DNA of 64,000 nt from Onthophagus taurus (Eukaryota; Arthropoda; Insecta; Coleoptera; Scarabaeidae), in contig NC_091976.1 in assembly GCF_036711975.1 (NCBI RefSeq), forward strand, positions 27,838,001 through 27,902,000. The letters run 5' to 3'. Numbering within the stretch: position 1 is the first letter of the stretch; every line of letters begins with the position of its first letter. Made by a program: the position numbers and the translations under genes. The notes beneath the pieces are model-generated. The model made no database searches and was not told where the DNA came from. It saw only the letters and a program-made list of their open reading frames with translations. Of the stretch, positions 36,501 through 44,937 are shown piece after piece.

Positions 36501-39039
36501 ACTTTTATTGCTAAATAGTGCAAATTTTATCAATTATTTCTGCGAAGTCGATTTTTTTTACGCATTTTAAGTTTCATAACCATTTCAGAGAGAAGAATAA
36601 TTTCGGTTGATTTTAAACCTCTCTATCTCAAAATCTAACTGCAATATGTTAAAATGGGATTGTTGATTGGAAAGAACACACTTTTATTGTTAAGTAGAGT
36701 AAATTTCATCAACTATATTTGCGAAATCGATTTTTTACGGATTTTTAAACTTTCATAATCATTTCAGAGAGAAGAAATTTCGGTCGAGTTTAAACTTCTC
36801 TATCTCAAAAACTAATAACAATTTTTTAAAATGGAATTGTTTATTGGAAAGAACACACTTTTATTGCTAAATAGTGTAAATTTTATCAACTATATCTGCG
36901 GAGTCGATTTTTTTACGGATTTTTAAAATTTCATAACATGTCAGAAAGAAGAAAAGTTTCGGTTGAGTTTAAACCTCTCTATCTCAAAATCTAACAGCGA
37001 TATGTTAAAATGAGATTGTTTATTGGAAAGAACACACTTTTATTGTTAAGTAGAGTAAATTTCATCAATTATATCTGCGAAATCGATTTTTTACGAATTT
37101 TTAAACTTTCATAATCATTTCAGAGAGAAGAAATTTCGGTCGAGTTTAAACCTCTCTATCTCAAAATCTAACAGAAATTTTTTAAAATGGGATTGTTTAT
37201 TGGAAAGAACACACTTTTATTGCTAAGTAGCGTAAATTTCATCAACTATATCTGTAAAGTCAATTTTTTATGGTTTTTTAAAGTTTTATAACCATTTCAG
37301 AGAGAAGAAAAGTTTCAGTCAAGTTTAAACCTCTCTATCTCAAAATCTAACAGCAATATGATAAAATGGGATTGTTTATTGGAAAGAACACACTTTTATT
37401 GTTAAATAGTGCAAATTTCATCAACTATATTTGCGAAGTCGATTTTTTACAGATTTTTAAACTTTCATAATCATTTCAGAGAGAAGTTTCGGTCGAGTTT
37501 AAACCTCTCTATCTCAAAATCTAACAGCAATTTTTTAAAATGGGATTGTTTATAGGAAAGAGCACACTTTTATTGCTAATCAGTGTAAATTTTATCAACT
37601 ATATCTGCGAAGTCGATTTTTTTACGGATTTTTAAAATTTCATAATCATTTCAGAGAGAAGTTTCGGTCGAGTTTAAACCTCTCTATCTCAAAAATTAAC
37701 AACAATTTTTTAAAATGGGATTGTTTATTGGAAAGAACACACTTTTATTGTTATGTAGAGTAAATTTCATCAACTATATCTGCGAAATCGATTTTTTTTA
37801 CGGATTTTTAAACTTTCGTAATCATTTCAGAGAGAAAAAATTTCGGTCGAGTTTAAACCTTTCTATCTCAAAAACTAACAACAATTTTTTAAAATGGGAT
37901 TGTTTATTGGAAAGAACACACTTTTATTGCTAAATAGTGTAAATTTTATCAACTATATCTGCGAAGTCGATTTTTTTACGGATTTTTAAAGTTTCATAAC
38001 CATTTCAAAGAGAAAAAAAGTTTCGGTCAAGTTTAAACCTCTCTATCTCAAAATTTAACTGCAATTTTTTAAAATGCGATTGTTTATTGTAAAGAACACA
38101 CTTTTATTGCTTAGAAGATTAAATTTCATCAACTATATCTTCGAAATCGATTTTTTACGGATTTTTAAACTTTCATAATCATTTCAGAAAGAAGAAATTT
38201 CGGTCGACTTTAAACCTCTCCATCTCAAAAACTAACAACAATTTTTTAAAATGGGATTGTTTATGGGAAAGAGCACACTTTTATTGCTAAGTAGAGTAAA
38301 TTTCATCAACTATATCTGTAAGATCGATTTTTTATGGTTTTTTAAACTTTCATAACCATTTCAGAGAGAAGTAAAGTTTCTGTCGAATTTAAACCTCTCT
38401 ATCTCAAAAACTAACAACAATTTTTTAAAATGGAAAAATTTATTGGAAAGAACAAACATTTATTAATAATTAGTGAGCATCTTATAAACAGATTCCATTG
38501 AATCGATTTTTTACAGATTAAAAAGAAAATGTTAGCTTGCAAAATGGGAAACATATTGTTTGAAGTTTAAAATCTCAAGAACTAAAACGATATTTCATAA
38601 ACGGTTTTCGCCATCAAAATGCTCAAATCATTCTTCATAATTGTTGACAATTTCAAAACGATATCTGCAAAAATCGATTTTTTATGATTTTTTTCAAACA
38701 AATTGTTAATTGTTGAAATTTCTCAAAAATGTTGAGAACCACTGTTTTACGATAACGACACGCATTCATCAGTATTCAAGATGATGAAAAAACTTGTCGA
38801 ACCCGTGGAATGCCATAAAGAAAGTTCTTTTCGAAATTTTTATAATTTATTCATTTCTTTTTTTTCTATTTCATTTTTCTGTTATCCTTGTTCTAGATTT
38901 TTTTTGATTTGAGGAATTTTTTAGGGCACATCCTGATATAACGAGAGCCGTTTCTGAACATCTTCAAGATGTAATGGATGCCATAAAAGCCAAAGACTGT
39001 TCGAGGTTTGTGTGCCAAAAGAAAAAGAATTTTCCTTGA
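15600..39039 (+). CDS. Gene B: large secreted four-Cys protein, four exons over 23.4 kb
   Basis: Family not recognised. Exons: 15600-15614 (MELFK, donor AAG/GTGAGT), 25959-26404, 32100-33596 and 38925-39039; phases 0, 2, 2 agree at every junction, total 690 residues. Exon 1 is inferred: it completes a clean signal peptide ([18 protein letters not shown]) on exon 2, which has no ATG of its own upstream. The body is Asn/Tyr/Lys-rich, with a repeated GPF(N/T)KEDN motif in exon 3, a Gly/Ala-rich hydrophobic segment ([20 protein letters not shown]), a furin-like site RRFRRS, and the module C623-x5-C629-E ... C678-x4-C683. Gene C follows 0.76 kb downstream on the same strand with the same cysteine layout. 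AATAAA at 39227-39232. Introns of 10.3, 5.7 and 5.3 kb are packed with satellites and transposons. Confidence 0.8.
15615..16500 (+). other. Start of gene B intron 1
   Basis: AT-rich intron DNA with no supported feature apart from short accidental ORFs (for example minus strand 15953-16171). Confidence 0.4.
16515..16690 (-). pseudogene. piggyBac-like transposase C-terminal Cys-rich scrap
   Basis: The minus-strand frame reads [16 protein letters not shown], then [20 protein letters not shown]. The C-x2-C ... S-K-C-x2-C-N-V-x-L-C ... C-F layout is that of the zinc-binding tail of piggyBac-derived transposases. The preceding transposase body is missing. Confidence 0.5.
16760..18090. repeat. Tandem array, ~189-bp monomer, seven copies
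   Basis: The phrase ATTCCTGGAAGCCGTATTTA recurs near 16764, 16953, 17143, 17332, 17520, 17709 and 17898, spacing 188-190 bp. Other constant parts are AAAGCTCAAAGCTTTCTCTT and ATGATGTATAATAATTGTTG. Adjacent copies are very similar, so amplification is recent. Period close to nucleosome repeat length. Lies in gene B intron 1. Confidence 0.93.
18768..18856 (+). repeat. Near-perfect 35-bp hairpin
   Basis: Left arm 18768-18802 and right arm 18822-18856 are inverted copies (core AGTTCTGTAATTCGAACAGT) with two mismatches and a 19-nt loop. It is single copy here and intronic to gene B. Size and shape fit a microRNA precursor or a tiny foldback element. Confidence 0.75.
18990..19340 (-). pseudogene. 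Strand-asymmetric Asn/Thr/Ser/Pro-rich coding relic
   Basis: The plus strand is strongly T+G-rich here. On the minus strand one frame is open over about 95 codons apart from one stop, with low-complexity protein-like text ([40 protein letters not shown]). The 101-codon plus-strand ORF (19019-19324) is all hydrophobic residues and is its shadow. No family recognised; beyond 19340 the frame breaks. Confidence 0.3.
19341..21700 (+). other. Gene B intron 1, middle part
   Basis: No gene supported. AT-rich with a GAGA-rich patch near 21420-21440. Small ORFs at 19797-20015, 20349-20543 and 20974-21165 show no recognisable domain. Confidence 0.4.
21715..24045. repeat. Array of ~220-bp palindromic units (CTAG/GGGTTTAGCC type)
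   Basis: About ten palindromes with arms of about 38 bp (CGGGTTTAGCC preceded by CTAGAACTAGAATCATT; mirrored as GGCTAAACCCG then TTTCTAGTTCTAG). They centre near 21764, 22025, 22249, 22599, 22815, 23039, 23256, 23490, 23711 and 23938. Spacing alternates about 216/224 bp, making a 440-bp dimer, and the centre alternates CGTCTTAAGACG and CGTCTCTTAAGACG. A second inverted pair (GTTATTCAGTG / CACTGAATAAC) lies between them. A piece of the same element resumes at 25565-25665, so the 24.06-25.56 kb array interrupts it. Confidence 0.92.
24060..25562. repeat. Tandem array, ~362-bp dimeric unit, about four copies
   Basis: GATCATTTCAAAAATTTATT recurs at about 24069, 24430, 24791 and 25156 (spacing 361-365). 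Each unit holds two diverged halves of about 181 bp: one with CTCAAAAACTAAAAGCGATT and one with CATTGGAAAGAGGACACTTT. The latter half is clearly related to the 177-bp repeat at 34.4-38.4 kb. Inserted between pieces of the palindromic array. Confidence 0.92.
25563..25680. repeat. Resumed piece of the palindromic CTAG element
   Basis: GGCTAAACCCGAAACTTTCT followed by AGTTCTAGGTCTAG and GTTATTCACTG, the right half of one 220-bp unit, directly after the 362-bp array and 280 bp before gene B exon 2. Confidence 0.8.
25959..26404 (+). CDS. Gene B exon 2 (signal-peptide core and N-terminal region)
   Basis: The acceptor is a long pyrimidine tract ending TTTTTTCAG/GCGCTC; the donor is GACAG/GTGAGA. 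It encodes residues 6-153, from [13 protein letters not shown] through a Thr/Val-rich stretch, basic RR/KR sites and an Asn-rich spacer. The frame stays open upstream to 25896, but without an ATG and through a perfect splice acceptor, so I end the exon at 25959. Confidence 0.82.
26405..27500 (+). other. Gene B intron 2, first kilobase
   Basis: AT-rich, no feature supported. Confidence 0.4.
27730..28080 (+). mobile_element. Non-LTR retroelement 3' fragment (R1/I-like C-terminus)
   Basis: The plus-strand frame reads [20 protein letters not shown] ... [12 protein letters not shown]. This equals the LTGHGxFxxYLxRFxL ... CxxxxxxxHxLxECP segment that ends ORF2 of R1-type and related retroelements (CCHC-like tail). 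No RT domain is preserved next to it. Confidence 0.65.
28440..28800 (+). mobile_element. CR1/jockey-like retroelement 3' fragment
   Basis: The plus-strand frame 28458-28793 contains [51 protein letters not shown]. This is the region after the RT palm in CR1/jockey-type ORF2 (LxxLPxxxxxxLxxSLxLPxxxYADxxY...KYDHVxxYR). AT-rich sequence after the Tc1 insertion (30314-30365, ending in TTATTATTATTAC) may be its tail. Confidence 0.65.
28925..30311 (-). mobile_element. Tc1-like DNA transposon, 1387 bp, both ends present
   Basis: Terminal inverted repeats begin CACTGTTGGAAATAATTCAC at both ends and stay alike for about 45 bp. Each is flanked by a TA target duplication (28923-28924 and 30312-30313). 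The interior is about half G+C, in sharp contrast with the roughly 30% of the host intron. It lies in gene B intron 2 in antisense orientation and interrupts a CR1-like fragment. Confidence 0.92.
29070..30054 (-). pseudogene. Tc1 transposase, disabled by frameshifts and stops
   Basis: On the minus strand the frame opens at 30054 with [20 protein letters not shown] ... SLREIARR (N-terminal helix-turn-helix of Tc1 transposases). A middle part at 29854-29648 has [11 protein letters not shown] and [10 protein letters not shown]. The catalytic core follows at about 29623-29441 ([19 protein letters not shown]), and the C-terminus at 29387-29070 ([27 protein letters not shown], ending GGYSRY-stop). 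The D-E-S and S-P-I-E-H catalytic neighbourhoods survive (DD34E layout), but the segments lie in different frames. Full-length architecture, about 328 codons. Confidence 0.85.
30360..31270 (-). mobile_element. RTE-like retroelement fragment
   Basis: Read on the minus strand from 31260: [20 protein letters not shown], then [14 protein letters not shown] ... [20 protein letters not shown] (RT palm; consensus RFADD here RFAND), YIYLGQTIK, and further down RLK-stop-QWVGHMA. This is the order of the RTE-clade RT and C-terminal region. Broken by stops and frameshifts. Confidence 0.75.
31271..32099 (+). other. End of gene B intron 2
   Basis: AT-rich, no feature supported other than the splice acceptor at 32099. 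Confidence 0.4.
32100..33596 (+). CDS. Gene B exon 3 (main body and first cysteine pair)
   Basis: The acceptor ATATTTTAG/A completes an AGA codon with exon 2; the donor is GCCAT/GTAAGT. 498 open codons contain the two GPF(N/T)KEDN repeats, Tyr/Asn/His-rich low complexity, the Gly/Ala hydrophobic segment, the basic RRFRRS site and C-S-K-R-A-F-C-E. Codon use is GC-richer than the surrounding introns, which supports real coding. Confidence 0.88.
33597..34332 (+). other. Gene B intron 3 before the hAT-like insertion
   Basis: No ORF supported. Two patches (33690-33850 and 34090-34320) are less AT-rich than the rest, with purine-rich GAAGAAG runs; nothing recognised. Confidence 0.35.
34333..38744. 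mobile_element. hAT-like non-autonomous element containing a satellite array
   Basis: The ends are CAGAGGTTCTCAAATTTTTT (34333) and, inverted, CAGTGGTTCTCAACATTTTT (38744). CAGNGGTTCTCAA is a terminal motif typical of hAT elements. The flanking 8-mers TTTTATGG (34325-34332) and TTTTACGA (38745-38752) agree in 6 of 8 positions, as an aged 8-bp hAT target duplication would. The interior is about 4.05 kb of tandem repeat plus about 0.3 kb of unique right-hand sequence; no transposase. Sits in gene B intron 3. Confidence 0.75.
34385..38425. repeat. 177-bp tandem array, about 23 copies
   Basis: CTATCTCAAAAACTAACAAC-type cores occur at 34491, 34668, 34845, 35022 and on, spacing 177. Other constant segments are GGGATTGTTTATTGGAAAGA, ACACACTTTTATTGCTAA, CATCAACTATATCTGCGAAG and CATAACCATTTCAGAGAGAA. 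Variant blocks (for example CAATATGTTAAAATGGG versus CAATTTTTTAAAATGGG) recur every few monomers, suggesting multi-monomer amplification. The frame [13 protein letters not shown] seen in some copies is repeat-driven, not a gene. Confidence 0.93.
38925..39039 (+). CDS. Gene B exon 4 (C-terminal cysteine pair)
   Basis: The acceptor TTTTTTAG/GG restores ATG-GCA across the junction. It encodes 37 residues: an amphipathic helix-like stretch ([19 protein letters not shown]), then [13 protein letters not shown] and TGA. The C-x2-F-x-C pattern equals that of genes A and C, which is the main reason for joining this exon to exon 3 across a 5.3-kb satellite-filled intron. Confidence 0.85.
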
Positions 39040-39721
39040 AGAAAGCGGAGAGAAGAAAAAACTAGGTAACTAGAAGATAAATGATGATAAGAAGATTACC
39101 AGAGGATCTAGATTTTTTTAGATGGAAGAGAAGAAGCTAAATACCATTTTAAATAAGGAAATAAAAAAAATATTTATTTTTTCGTAGAGTTAAGTTTTTT
39201 TATTGTACATACCATGAAAGTTACTGAATAAATTTAATAAAAAAAATTAGTAATAGATTATAAATAAAATAAATAATCGTTTTTGTTTAGAATTAATTTA
39301 TTAAAATGAAAAATGTTTTTAAGGCTTTACTAAAAAGAATAATTATGCTGTAAAATAAAATCGTTTTATGTAATAAATAAATTTTTTTGTTGATGGATTG
39401 ATTTTAATAAATTATTTGATATAAAATTATTTATCTTTTATTATTTATTATTATTAAGTTATTATCTGATGAAATAAATTTCTTTATTATCCAAACTTAT
39501 CAATTTAAAACGCTTCGTTGATCACCGATGATCATCAAACCACTTCTTAACATAACCAAAAAAATTTTTGAACCGTGGAAACAATAGACAATTTTCGAAA
39601 TAAAGTTTCCATAAATAATAAGTTGAGTGCACGAACAACATTTTTTCTGCCTCTTTCCTTTTTACAATCGCTATTGTTTTTCATCAAATTTTCCATCAGA
39701 TTGCTCAACTTAGTAAAAGTA
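39040..39721 (+). other. Intergenic DNA between genes B and C
   Basis: AT-rich 3' flank of gene B with its AATAAA at 39227-39232, then the upstream region of gene C. No other gene. Confidence 0.5.
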
Positions 39722-39729
39722 TATATAAA
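39722..39729 (+). promoter_or_regulatory. TATA box of gene C
   Basis: TATATAAA 80 bp upstream of the gene C start codon. The sequence 26-30 bp downstream (GCATCAACATTC, about 39747-39758) is a plausible initiator. This gives a 5' UTR of about 50 nt. Confidence 0.65.
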
Positions 39730-39801
39730 AGCCCAAGCATCAACATTCTTCCTTATTTAACAAGACGCTTTTGTAGTGAATACAAAGTTTTTTTTTTCGT
39801 C

Positions 39802-42800
39802 ATGGCATCTAAAAAATTAATTATTGCTTTGGTGATTTGTTTTTTATCTTATGGATCACGTGGTGCGATCACCAATGGAATAGATGAAACTAATCACGAA
39901 TCGAGGTATTTAAAAAATGTCTTTAATACATAAGTAATAAATAGATTTCTTTCTTAGAAATATTGATACAACTGGAGTTTTAACATCAATAGCCACAAAT
40001 TTAATGTCACGCGGTTTTACAAGTAACGGTGGAAGTCAAGTGGTTTCTTTAAATTTGACCAACCTTTTAGTTTTGGTGTTATTAAAAGCTTTGATTTTTG
40101 CTGCCGGGTCGTTAGGAGCTGGACATTGGAGAGGTGGTTTTAGTAGAAGTAACGATGGCGAAGAGTCTTTTATGGGAGAAGACGAAATTTTATTGTACCT
40201 CAGCTATTTAACAGGTAACACTCTCGAAAAATACATTTTACATTAATTCTAATACATAAGAATTATTTTTAAAAACATCTCGAAACATAAGACTTTTTAT
40301 TTATTATTTGATGTACCAAAACAACATTTGAACTGTATAATTAATAGGTAAAGTGAATACAAACGGATTTAGGTTGGAATCTAAATTGGAACCAAATTAA
40401 TTACTTTCGTACAGTTTAGCCTCTTTTACATCAACTTTGAAATATTCTCAAAATAATACTTATTAAGAGAAATCTCAGAAATTTGTCCATGATCTGATCG
40501 GCCACTTATTTTATGTACATTCAGCCTTCAGTGTTCTGCTGGGCATACGCCTTCCCTATTTCCGCCCATTTTTTTATGTCTTGTGCTGCTTTAATCCAGT
40601 TATTAGAAAATCTCTTGATGTCATCCGCAAATCGAGTTAGTGACCTCCCTCTATTGTATTTGTCAGCTCGAGGTCTCCATTCCAACAGCCTTTTCGTCCA
40701 TTTCTCATCTGTCCTTCAGGCTACATGTCCAGTCCAGTTCCATTTGAGTCTGGCGATGCGAGAAATGATGTCTGTGACGTCTGTTTATTTCCATATTATG
40801 TTGTTTTGTTCTAAGCTTGTTGGTAGATATTATGGTCAAAGTTCTTTTTAGAAATATTGATAGGTTGCTCTTAAATACATCTCTGAGTTTACCATATGCT
40901 GCCCATGAGAGGATTATTCTCCTCCTTAGTTCGTAGGTCTGGTTGTCTCTTGTGATTTTAATTTCATGACCAAGATAGGTGTACATATCCACTAGTTCAA
41001 TTTCTTTTTCTTCCATCACAATGTTTTCGCTGAGAACCAGATTGGTCATAAATTTTGTTTTAGAGATATTGATTTCTAGACCAACCGATGCACATACTTC
41101 CTTTAGCTCACGCAGCATCAGTTTAATATCACCGAGATTATCACACAATGTCATTCGCAAATATAAAATTGTTAGTTTTCGCAAATGCGTTTATGCCTTT
41201 ATTCTCCTAGTCCAGCTTTTTGAATGCATATTCCAGAACTGTGATAAATAGCTTAGGAAACACGCTTGTTCCGGTGGCTGGTAGTGTTCTAGTTTATTTT
41301 CAAGTCTGGTGGAATCAGAAGGCTTATTGGTCTATATATATATATTAGCCATTTACTCGGTATTGTGTTGTTAAACAGGCAGAGGTTAAATAGGATTTTT
41401 AAACCTTCATAATCATTTCAGAGAGAAGAAATTTCGGTCGAGTTTAAACTTCTCTATCTCAAAATCTAACAGCAATATGTTAAAATGGGATTGTTTATGG
41501 GAAAGAGCACACTCTTATTGCTAAGTAGAGTAAATTTCATCAACTATATCTGTAAAGTCGATTTTTTATGGATTTTTAAAGTTTCATAACCATTTCAGAG
41601 AAAAGAAAAGTTTCGGTCTAGTTTAAACCTCTCTATCTCAAAATCTAACAGCAATATAATAAAATGGGATTGTTTATTGGAAAGAACACACTTTTATTGC
41701 TAAATAGTGCAAATTTCATCAACTATATTTGCGAAGTCGATTTTTTACAGATTTTTAAAGTTTCATAATCATTTCAGAGAGAAGAAATTTCGGTCGAGTT
41801 TAAACTTCTCTATCTCAAAATCTAACAGCAATATGTTAAAATGGGATTGTTTATGGGAAAGAGCACACTCTTATTGCTAAGTAGAGTAAATTTCATCAAC
41901 TATATCTGTAAAGTCGATTTTTTATGGATTTTTAAAGTTTCATAACCATTTCAGAGAAAAGAAAAGTTTCGGTCTAGTTTAAACCTCTCTATCTCAAAAT
42001 CTAACAGCAATATAATAAAATGGGATTGTTTATTGGAAAGAACACACTTTTATTGCTAAATAGTGCAAATTTCATCAACTATATTTGCGAAGTCGATTTT
42101 TTACAGATTTTTAAAGTTTCATAATCATTTCAGAGAGAAGTTTCGGTCGAGTTTAAACCTCTCTATCTCAAAATCTAACAGCAATTTTTTGAAATGGGAT
42201 TGTTTATGGGAAAGAGCATACTTTTATTGCTAAGTAGAGTAAATTTCATCAACTATATCTGTAAAGTCGATTTTTTATGGATTTTTAAAGTTTCATAACC
42301 ATTTCAGAGAAAAGAAAAGTTTCGGTCAAGTTTAAACCTCTCTATCTCAAAATCTAACTGCAATTCTTTAAAATGTGATTGTTTATTGTAAAGAACACAC
42401 TTTTATCGCTTTTTAGAGTAAATTTTATCAACTATATCTGCGATATCGATTTTTTTGTGGATTTTTAAACTTTCATAATCATTTCAGAGAGAAGTTTCGG
42501 TCCAGTTTAAACCTCTCTATCTCAAAATCTAACAGAAATTTTTTAAAATGGGATTGTTTATTGGAAAGAACACACTTTTATTGTTAAGTAGAGTAAATTT
42601 TATCAACTATATCTGTAAAGTCGATTTTTTATGGATTTTTAAAGTTTCATAACCATTTCGGAGAAAAGAAAAGTTTCGGTCAAGTTTAAACCTCTCTATC
42701 TCAAAATCTAACTGCAATTCTTTAAAATGTGATTGTTTATTGTAAAGAACACACTTTTATCGCTTTTTAGAGTTAATTTCATCAATTATATCTACGACAT

Positions 42801-44877
42801 CGATTTTTTTGTGGATTTTTAAACTTTCATAATCATTTCAAAGAGAAGAAATTTCGGTCGAGTTTAAACCTCTCTATCTCAAAATCTAACTGCAATTTTT
42901 TAAAATGCGATTGTTTATTGTAAAGAACACACTTTTATTGCTTAGTAGAGTAAATTTTATCAACTATATCTGCGAAATCGATTTTTTACGGATTTTTAAA
43001 CTTTCATAACCATTTCAGAGAGAAGAAAAGTTTCTGTCGAATTTAAACCTCTCTATCTCAAAATCTAACAGTAATCCTTTAAAATGGAATCGTTTAATGG
43101 AAAGAACAAACATTTATTGATAATTAGTGAACATCTTATAAACAGATTCCATTGAATCGATTTTTTACATATTAAAAAGGAAATGTTAGCTTGCAAAATG
43201 GGAAAGAATTTCAACGGAGTTTAAAATCGTTTATCTCAAGAACTAAAATGATATTTCATAAGCGGGTTTCGCCATCAAAAGAGTCATATTATTCTTTATA
43301 ATTGTTGACAATTTCATGCCGATATCTGCAAAAATCGATTTTTTTGATTCGAATACCAATTAAGAGAAGTCTCAGAAACTTTTCCATGATCTGATCGGCC
43401 ATTTATTTTATGTACATTTAAATGAGCATTTCATCACTCAGCCCTCTGTGTCCACTGTTGGAGATAGACCTTCCCTAATTCCTCCCATTTTTTCATGTCT
43501 TGTGCTGCTTTAATCCAGTTATTAGAAGCTCGAGGTCTTCATTCCAACAGCCATTTCGTCCATTTTTCATCTGTCCTTCAGGCTACATATCCAGCACAGC
43601 TCCATTTGAGTCTGGCGATGCGAGAAACGCCTGTTCTTCGGCGCAAGTCCTCATTTCTATCTTTCCATCAAAGTTTTTTTTAGACATATTGCCATATAGG
43701 TCATATAGGTTGCTCTTAAACACATCTCTGAGGTTACCATATGCTGCCCATGAGAGGATTATTCTCCTCCTTGGTTCGCAGGTTTGGTTGTCTCTTGTGA
43801 TTTTAATTTCATGACCAAGCTAGGTGTACATATCCACTAGTTCAATTTCCTTTCCTTCCATTACAATGTTTTGGCTGAGAACCAGATTGGCCATAAATTC
43901 TGTTTTAGAGATATTGATTTCCAGACCAACCGATGCACATACTTCCTTCAGCTCACGCAGCATCAGTTTAATCTCGCCGAAATTATCACACAATGTCATC
44001 CACAAAATGTGAAATTGTTAGTCTTCGACCGTTAATGTTTATGCCTTTATTCTCACAGTCCAGCTTTTTGAATACTTATTCCAGGACTGTGATAAATAGC
44101 TTAGGTAGTATTCTAGTTAATCTTCAAGTCTGGTGGATTCAGAAGGCTTATTGGTCTATAGTTATCGAAGTCGGCTGTTTCTCCTTTTTTGTGAGACAGT
44201 ATTTAGATATTTACTCGGTATTGTGCTGTTAAATAGACAGAGATTAAATAGGACCCTTATTTTCTGGAGCAACCATCTATATTGCGTCAGTAGCCACAGA
44301 ATCTTCTCCTTGTACTCTATTACTTCTAGTCTTTCTTAGAGCAAATTCAATCTCCTCCAGCGAAATATCTGCCATTTCTTAAGATCCTTCCCCTGATAGT
44401 ATATCTGGTTCCGGATTTAACTTCATATTCTTATCCCACCGACTTTTGTACAACAACTGATAAAAATCCTATTCGCTATTATTCTTCACTATGAATTGTA
44501 CACAATTATTACCAAAAGTAATAATACTCAAAATATTAAGTATACATCGAAAAATAAACAAAAAAGATTTGATTTGAGATGTTTTTATAATAAATTTATA
44601 TTTATATATATTTTTTATTTAAATTTTATTTACGTATCAACCTTTTGAAGGTGAACCCGGTGAAAATGAATGTTTGCGTTTCGTGGCTTGTAGCGAACCA
44701 CAACAAGCTCGAAGATATATAACAGCAGGAGAAACGCTTTTAAAATTATCCAAGATGTTTGTAACGGAAGAAAATCATGTGTATAAAATGTCTTTGAATG
44801 AGTTAAGACAAGCCGCAGGGTACGGAATATCTGGTGGTGATTGTAATCGATTTTCCTGCGATAAAAATATTAAATAG
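39802..44877 (+). CDS. Gene C: small secreted/membrane four-Cys protein, three exons
   Basis: Family not recognised. Exons 39802-39905, 39958-40214 and 44651-44877, GT-AG, phases 2 and 1, total 195 residues. Signal peptide MASKKLIIALVICFLSYGSR (cleavage about residue 22). A second hydrophobic segment LTNLLVLVLLKALIFAAGSL runs into GAGHWRGG, followed by an acidic stretch and the module C128-x5-C134-x-E ... C185-x4-C190 (D-C-N-R-F-S-C), ending DKNIK. The cysteine layout equals genes A and B, but this protein lacks their long low-complexity part. Intron 2 (4.4 kb) contains two RTE copies and a block of the 177-bp array. It lies directly downstream of gene B, same strand, which suggests tandem duplication. 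AATAAA at 44922-44927. Confidence 0.82.
40455..41394 (-). mobile_element. RTE-like retroelement copy 1 (5'-truncated)
   Basis: Minus-strand reading: ELKEVCASVGLEINISKTKF, VDMYTYLGHEIKITRDNQTY, LRRRIILSWAAYGKLRDVFK, then after a frameshift RIARLKWNWTGHVA and EKWTKRLLEWRPRADKYNRG ... RFADDIKRF. These are RTE-clade RT thumb and C-terminal signatures. The copy stops abruptly at 41394, where the 177-bp array begins. In gene C intron 2. Confidence 0.85.
41393..43345. repeat. 177-bp tandem array, second block (~9.5 copies) plus shared right flank
   Basis: Same monomer as 34.4-38.4 kb (CTATCTCAAAATCTAACAGC, GGGATTGTTTATTGGAAAGA). A dimer of about 360 bp (41400-41760 and 41770-42120) is repeated almost exactly. 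The right flank 43080-43345 (CTTATAAACAGATTCCATTG, GTTAGCTTGCAAAATGGGAA) matches 38430-38690 of the hAT-like element. This is therefore a fragment of the same mobile element lacking both terminal repeats. Confidence 0.9.
43350..44400 (-). mobile_element. RTE-like retroelement copy 2
   Basis: Near duplicate of copy 1: minus strand ELKEVCASVGLEINISKTEF, NIVMEGKEIELVDMYT, with an internal deletion around 43530 (part of the RWTKRLLEW region) and extra 5' sequence beyond 44237 that copy 1 lacks. It shares the 3' tail ATCTGATCGGCCATTTATTT with copy 1 (about 40493 and 43390). Confidence 0.82.
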
Positions 44878-44921
44878 AATTTTTTTTTAAATAGATGTTG
44901 TCTAGAATAGATTTTTGTTGG

Positions 44922-44937
44922 AATAAATGTTTTTATT
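44922..44937. promoter_or_regulatory. Overlapping facing polyadenylation signals of gene C and MCFD2-like gene
   Basis: AATAAA (+) at 44922-44927 and AATAAA (-) at 44932-44937. The minus-strand signal directly overlaps the last base of the MCFD2-like stop codon. The two 3' ends must overlap or nearly so. Confidence 0.6.

Noticed and set aside
37715..37933. ORF repeating [23 protein letters not shown]
   Set aside because: It is the 177-bp repeat read through; the same peptide text recurs with the monomer period and has no independent coding evidence.
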